Shown here: in pieces, positions 39,593 through 39,835 of the stretch
How the letters are laid out: each line of letters starts with the position of its first letter
Numbering within the stretch: position 1 is the stretch's first letter
Assembly: GCA_903881085.1 (NCBI GenBank)
Contig: CAIRSA010000437.1
Coordinates: 1-39,835 of the forward strand
Origin: an uncultured Acidobacteriia bacterium
GTDB taxonomy: Bacteria; Acidobacteriota; Terriglobia; Bryobacterales; Bryobacteraceae
Length of the DNA: 39,835 bases
Reading direction: 5' to 3'
Notes under the pieces: model-generated
Database searches by the model: none
Seen by the model: only the letters and a program-made list of their open reading frames with translations
Told to the model about the DNA's origin: nothing
Program-made: the position numbers and the translations under genes

Positions 39593-39835
39593 GGCTTGGG
39601 TAATCCGGGAAACAGCAGTTGAACGCATCTGGAAAAGGTAGCTCCAACATTCAGACATCGATTGCATGCAACGTGCTCGTCACCTGGCGGGTGACTCGCA
39701 TTTCGGGCGGTGTCGCGTGGGGCAAACCGGGGACAGCCCGCATGATTCCGGCAAAAGACGCCGGAAACATGTAGGCAGTCCCCAGTTTGCGCAGTCTCGC
39801 CACCCATCCGAATTTGCCGTCGACTGCTCTATTTA
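39593..39835. repeat. REP-like nested palindrome in the right-edge intergenic region
   Basis: No gene is recognisable. GGGGAC (39729-39734) and GTCCCC (39778-39783) enclose perfect inner arms TTCCGGC (39746-39752) and GCCGGAA (39760-39766), with extra pairing of CATG. This is the same nested layout as 4276-4451, typical of REPs linked to Y1 transposases. Confidence 0.55.

Noticed and set aside
1..39835. CRISPR arrays, tRNA or rRNA genes, reverse transcriptase or phage structural genes
   Set aside because: Looked for and not seen; the repeats present are palindromes or single pairs, not regularly spaced arrays.

Overview
The window looks like a piece of an Acidobacteriota chromosome, probably of the Bryobacterales/Solibacter type (inference). 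The reasons are high GC, strongly GC3-biased codons, a DUF1501 / PPC-domain / DUF1549-DUF1553 / cytochrome-WD40 operon of the kind seen in Solibacter-like Acidobacteriota and Planctomycetes, and many interspersed palindromic repeats. No rRNA, tRNA or CRISPR array was seen.

Layout. (1) 1-2.3 kb: a truncated leftward gene, then an insertion sequence with a DUF6788 accessory gene and a DDE transposase. (2) 2.3-4.6 kb: a gene graveyard holding an unrecognised cysteine-hydrolase-like protein, a small signal-peptide ORF, a 40-bp scrap of a NACHT-type gene found again at 15.8 kb, an internally deleted Gfo/Idh/MocA oxidoreductase, and a nested REP/MITE-like palindrome. (3) 4.6-9.3 kb: a giant DUF4011-helicase-Vsr-like nuclease-DUF3320 protein. 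(4) 9.3-14.5 kb: a stress cluster (DUF3309-like, CsbD, YflT-like, BON, a dead methyltransferase, two membrane micropeptides, a metallothionein, a baeRF/Vms1-type protein, a PQ-loop-like membrane protein). (5) 14.6-20.6 kb: VapBC, a membrane-anchored NACHT ATPase split by one in-frame TAG, and an AbiE-type toxin-antitoxin pair whose toxin is broken by a palindromic insertion. (6) 21.0-28.4 kb: a four-gene operon of exported proteins (Tat-exported DUF1501, PPC protein, DUF1549/DUF1553 protein with CxxCH motifs, cytochrome c-WD40). (7) 28.5-33.0 kb: a tightly coupled operon of a PHP-like hydrolase, a GT4 glycosyltransferase, a phosphodiesterase and an MGDG-synthase-like glycosyltransferase, probably for a glycolipid or glycan. 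(8) 33.0-34.7 kb: two small proteins with matching C-terminal tails (one SUKH-like), then HicAB. (9) 34.7-39.6 kb: a leftward pair (CrtI/PYROXD2-like oxidoreductase and LD-carboxypeptidase), an orphan Phd/YefM antitoxin, a coding fragment, and an exported cytochrome/YVTN beta-propeller protein.

The left half (1-20.6 kb) reads as an accessory defence and stress island with active and decaying modules. The right half is metabolic or cell-surface core with small toxin-antitoxin insertions. The most unusual items are the NACHT gene with a single amber codon just before the Walker A motif plus its scrap 12 kb away, the AbiE toxin cut by a palindrome of about 90 bp, the C158/H231 hydrolase-like protein, the glycolipid-like operon, and a change of base skew near 28.4 kb that ignores gene direction.
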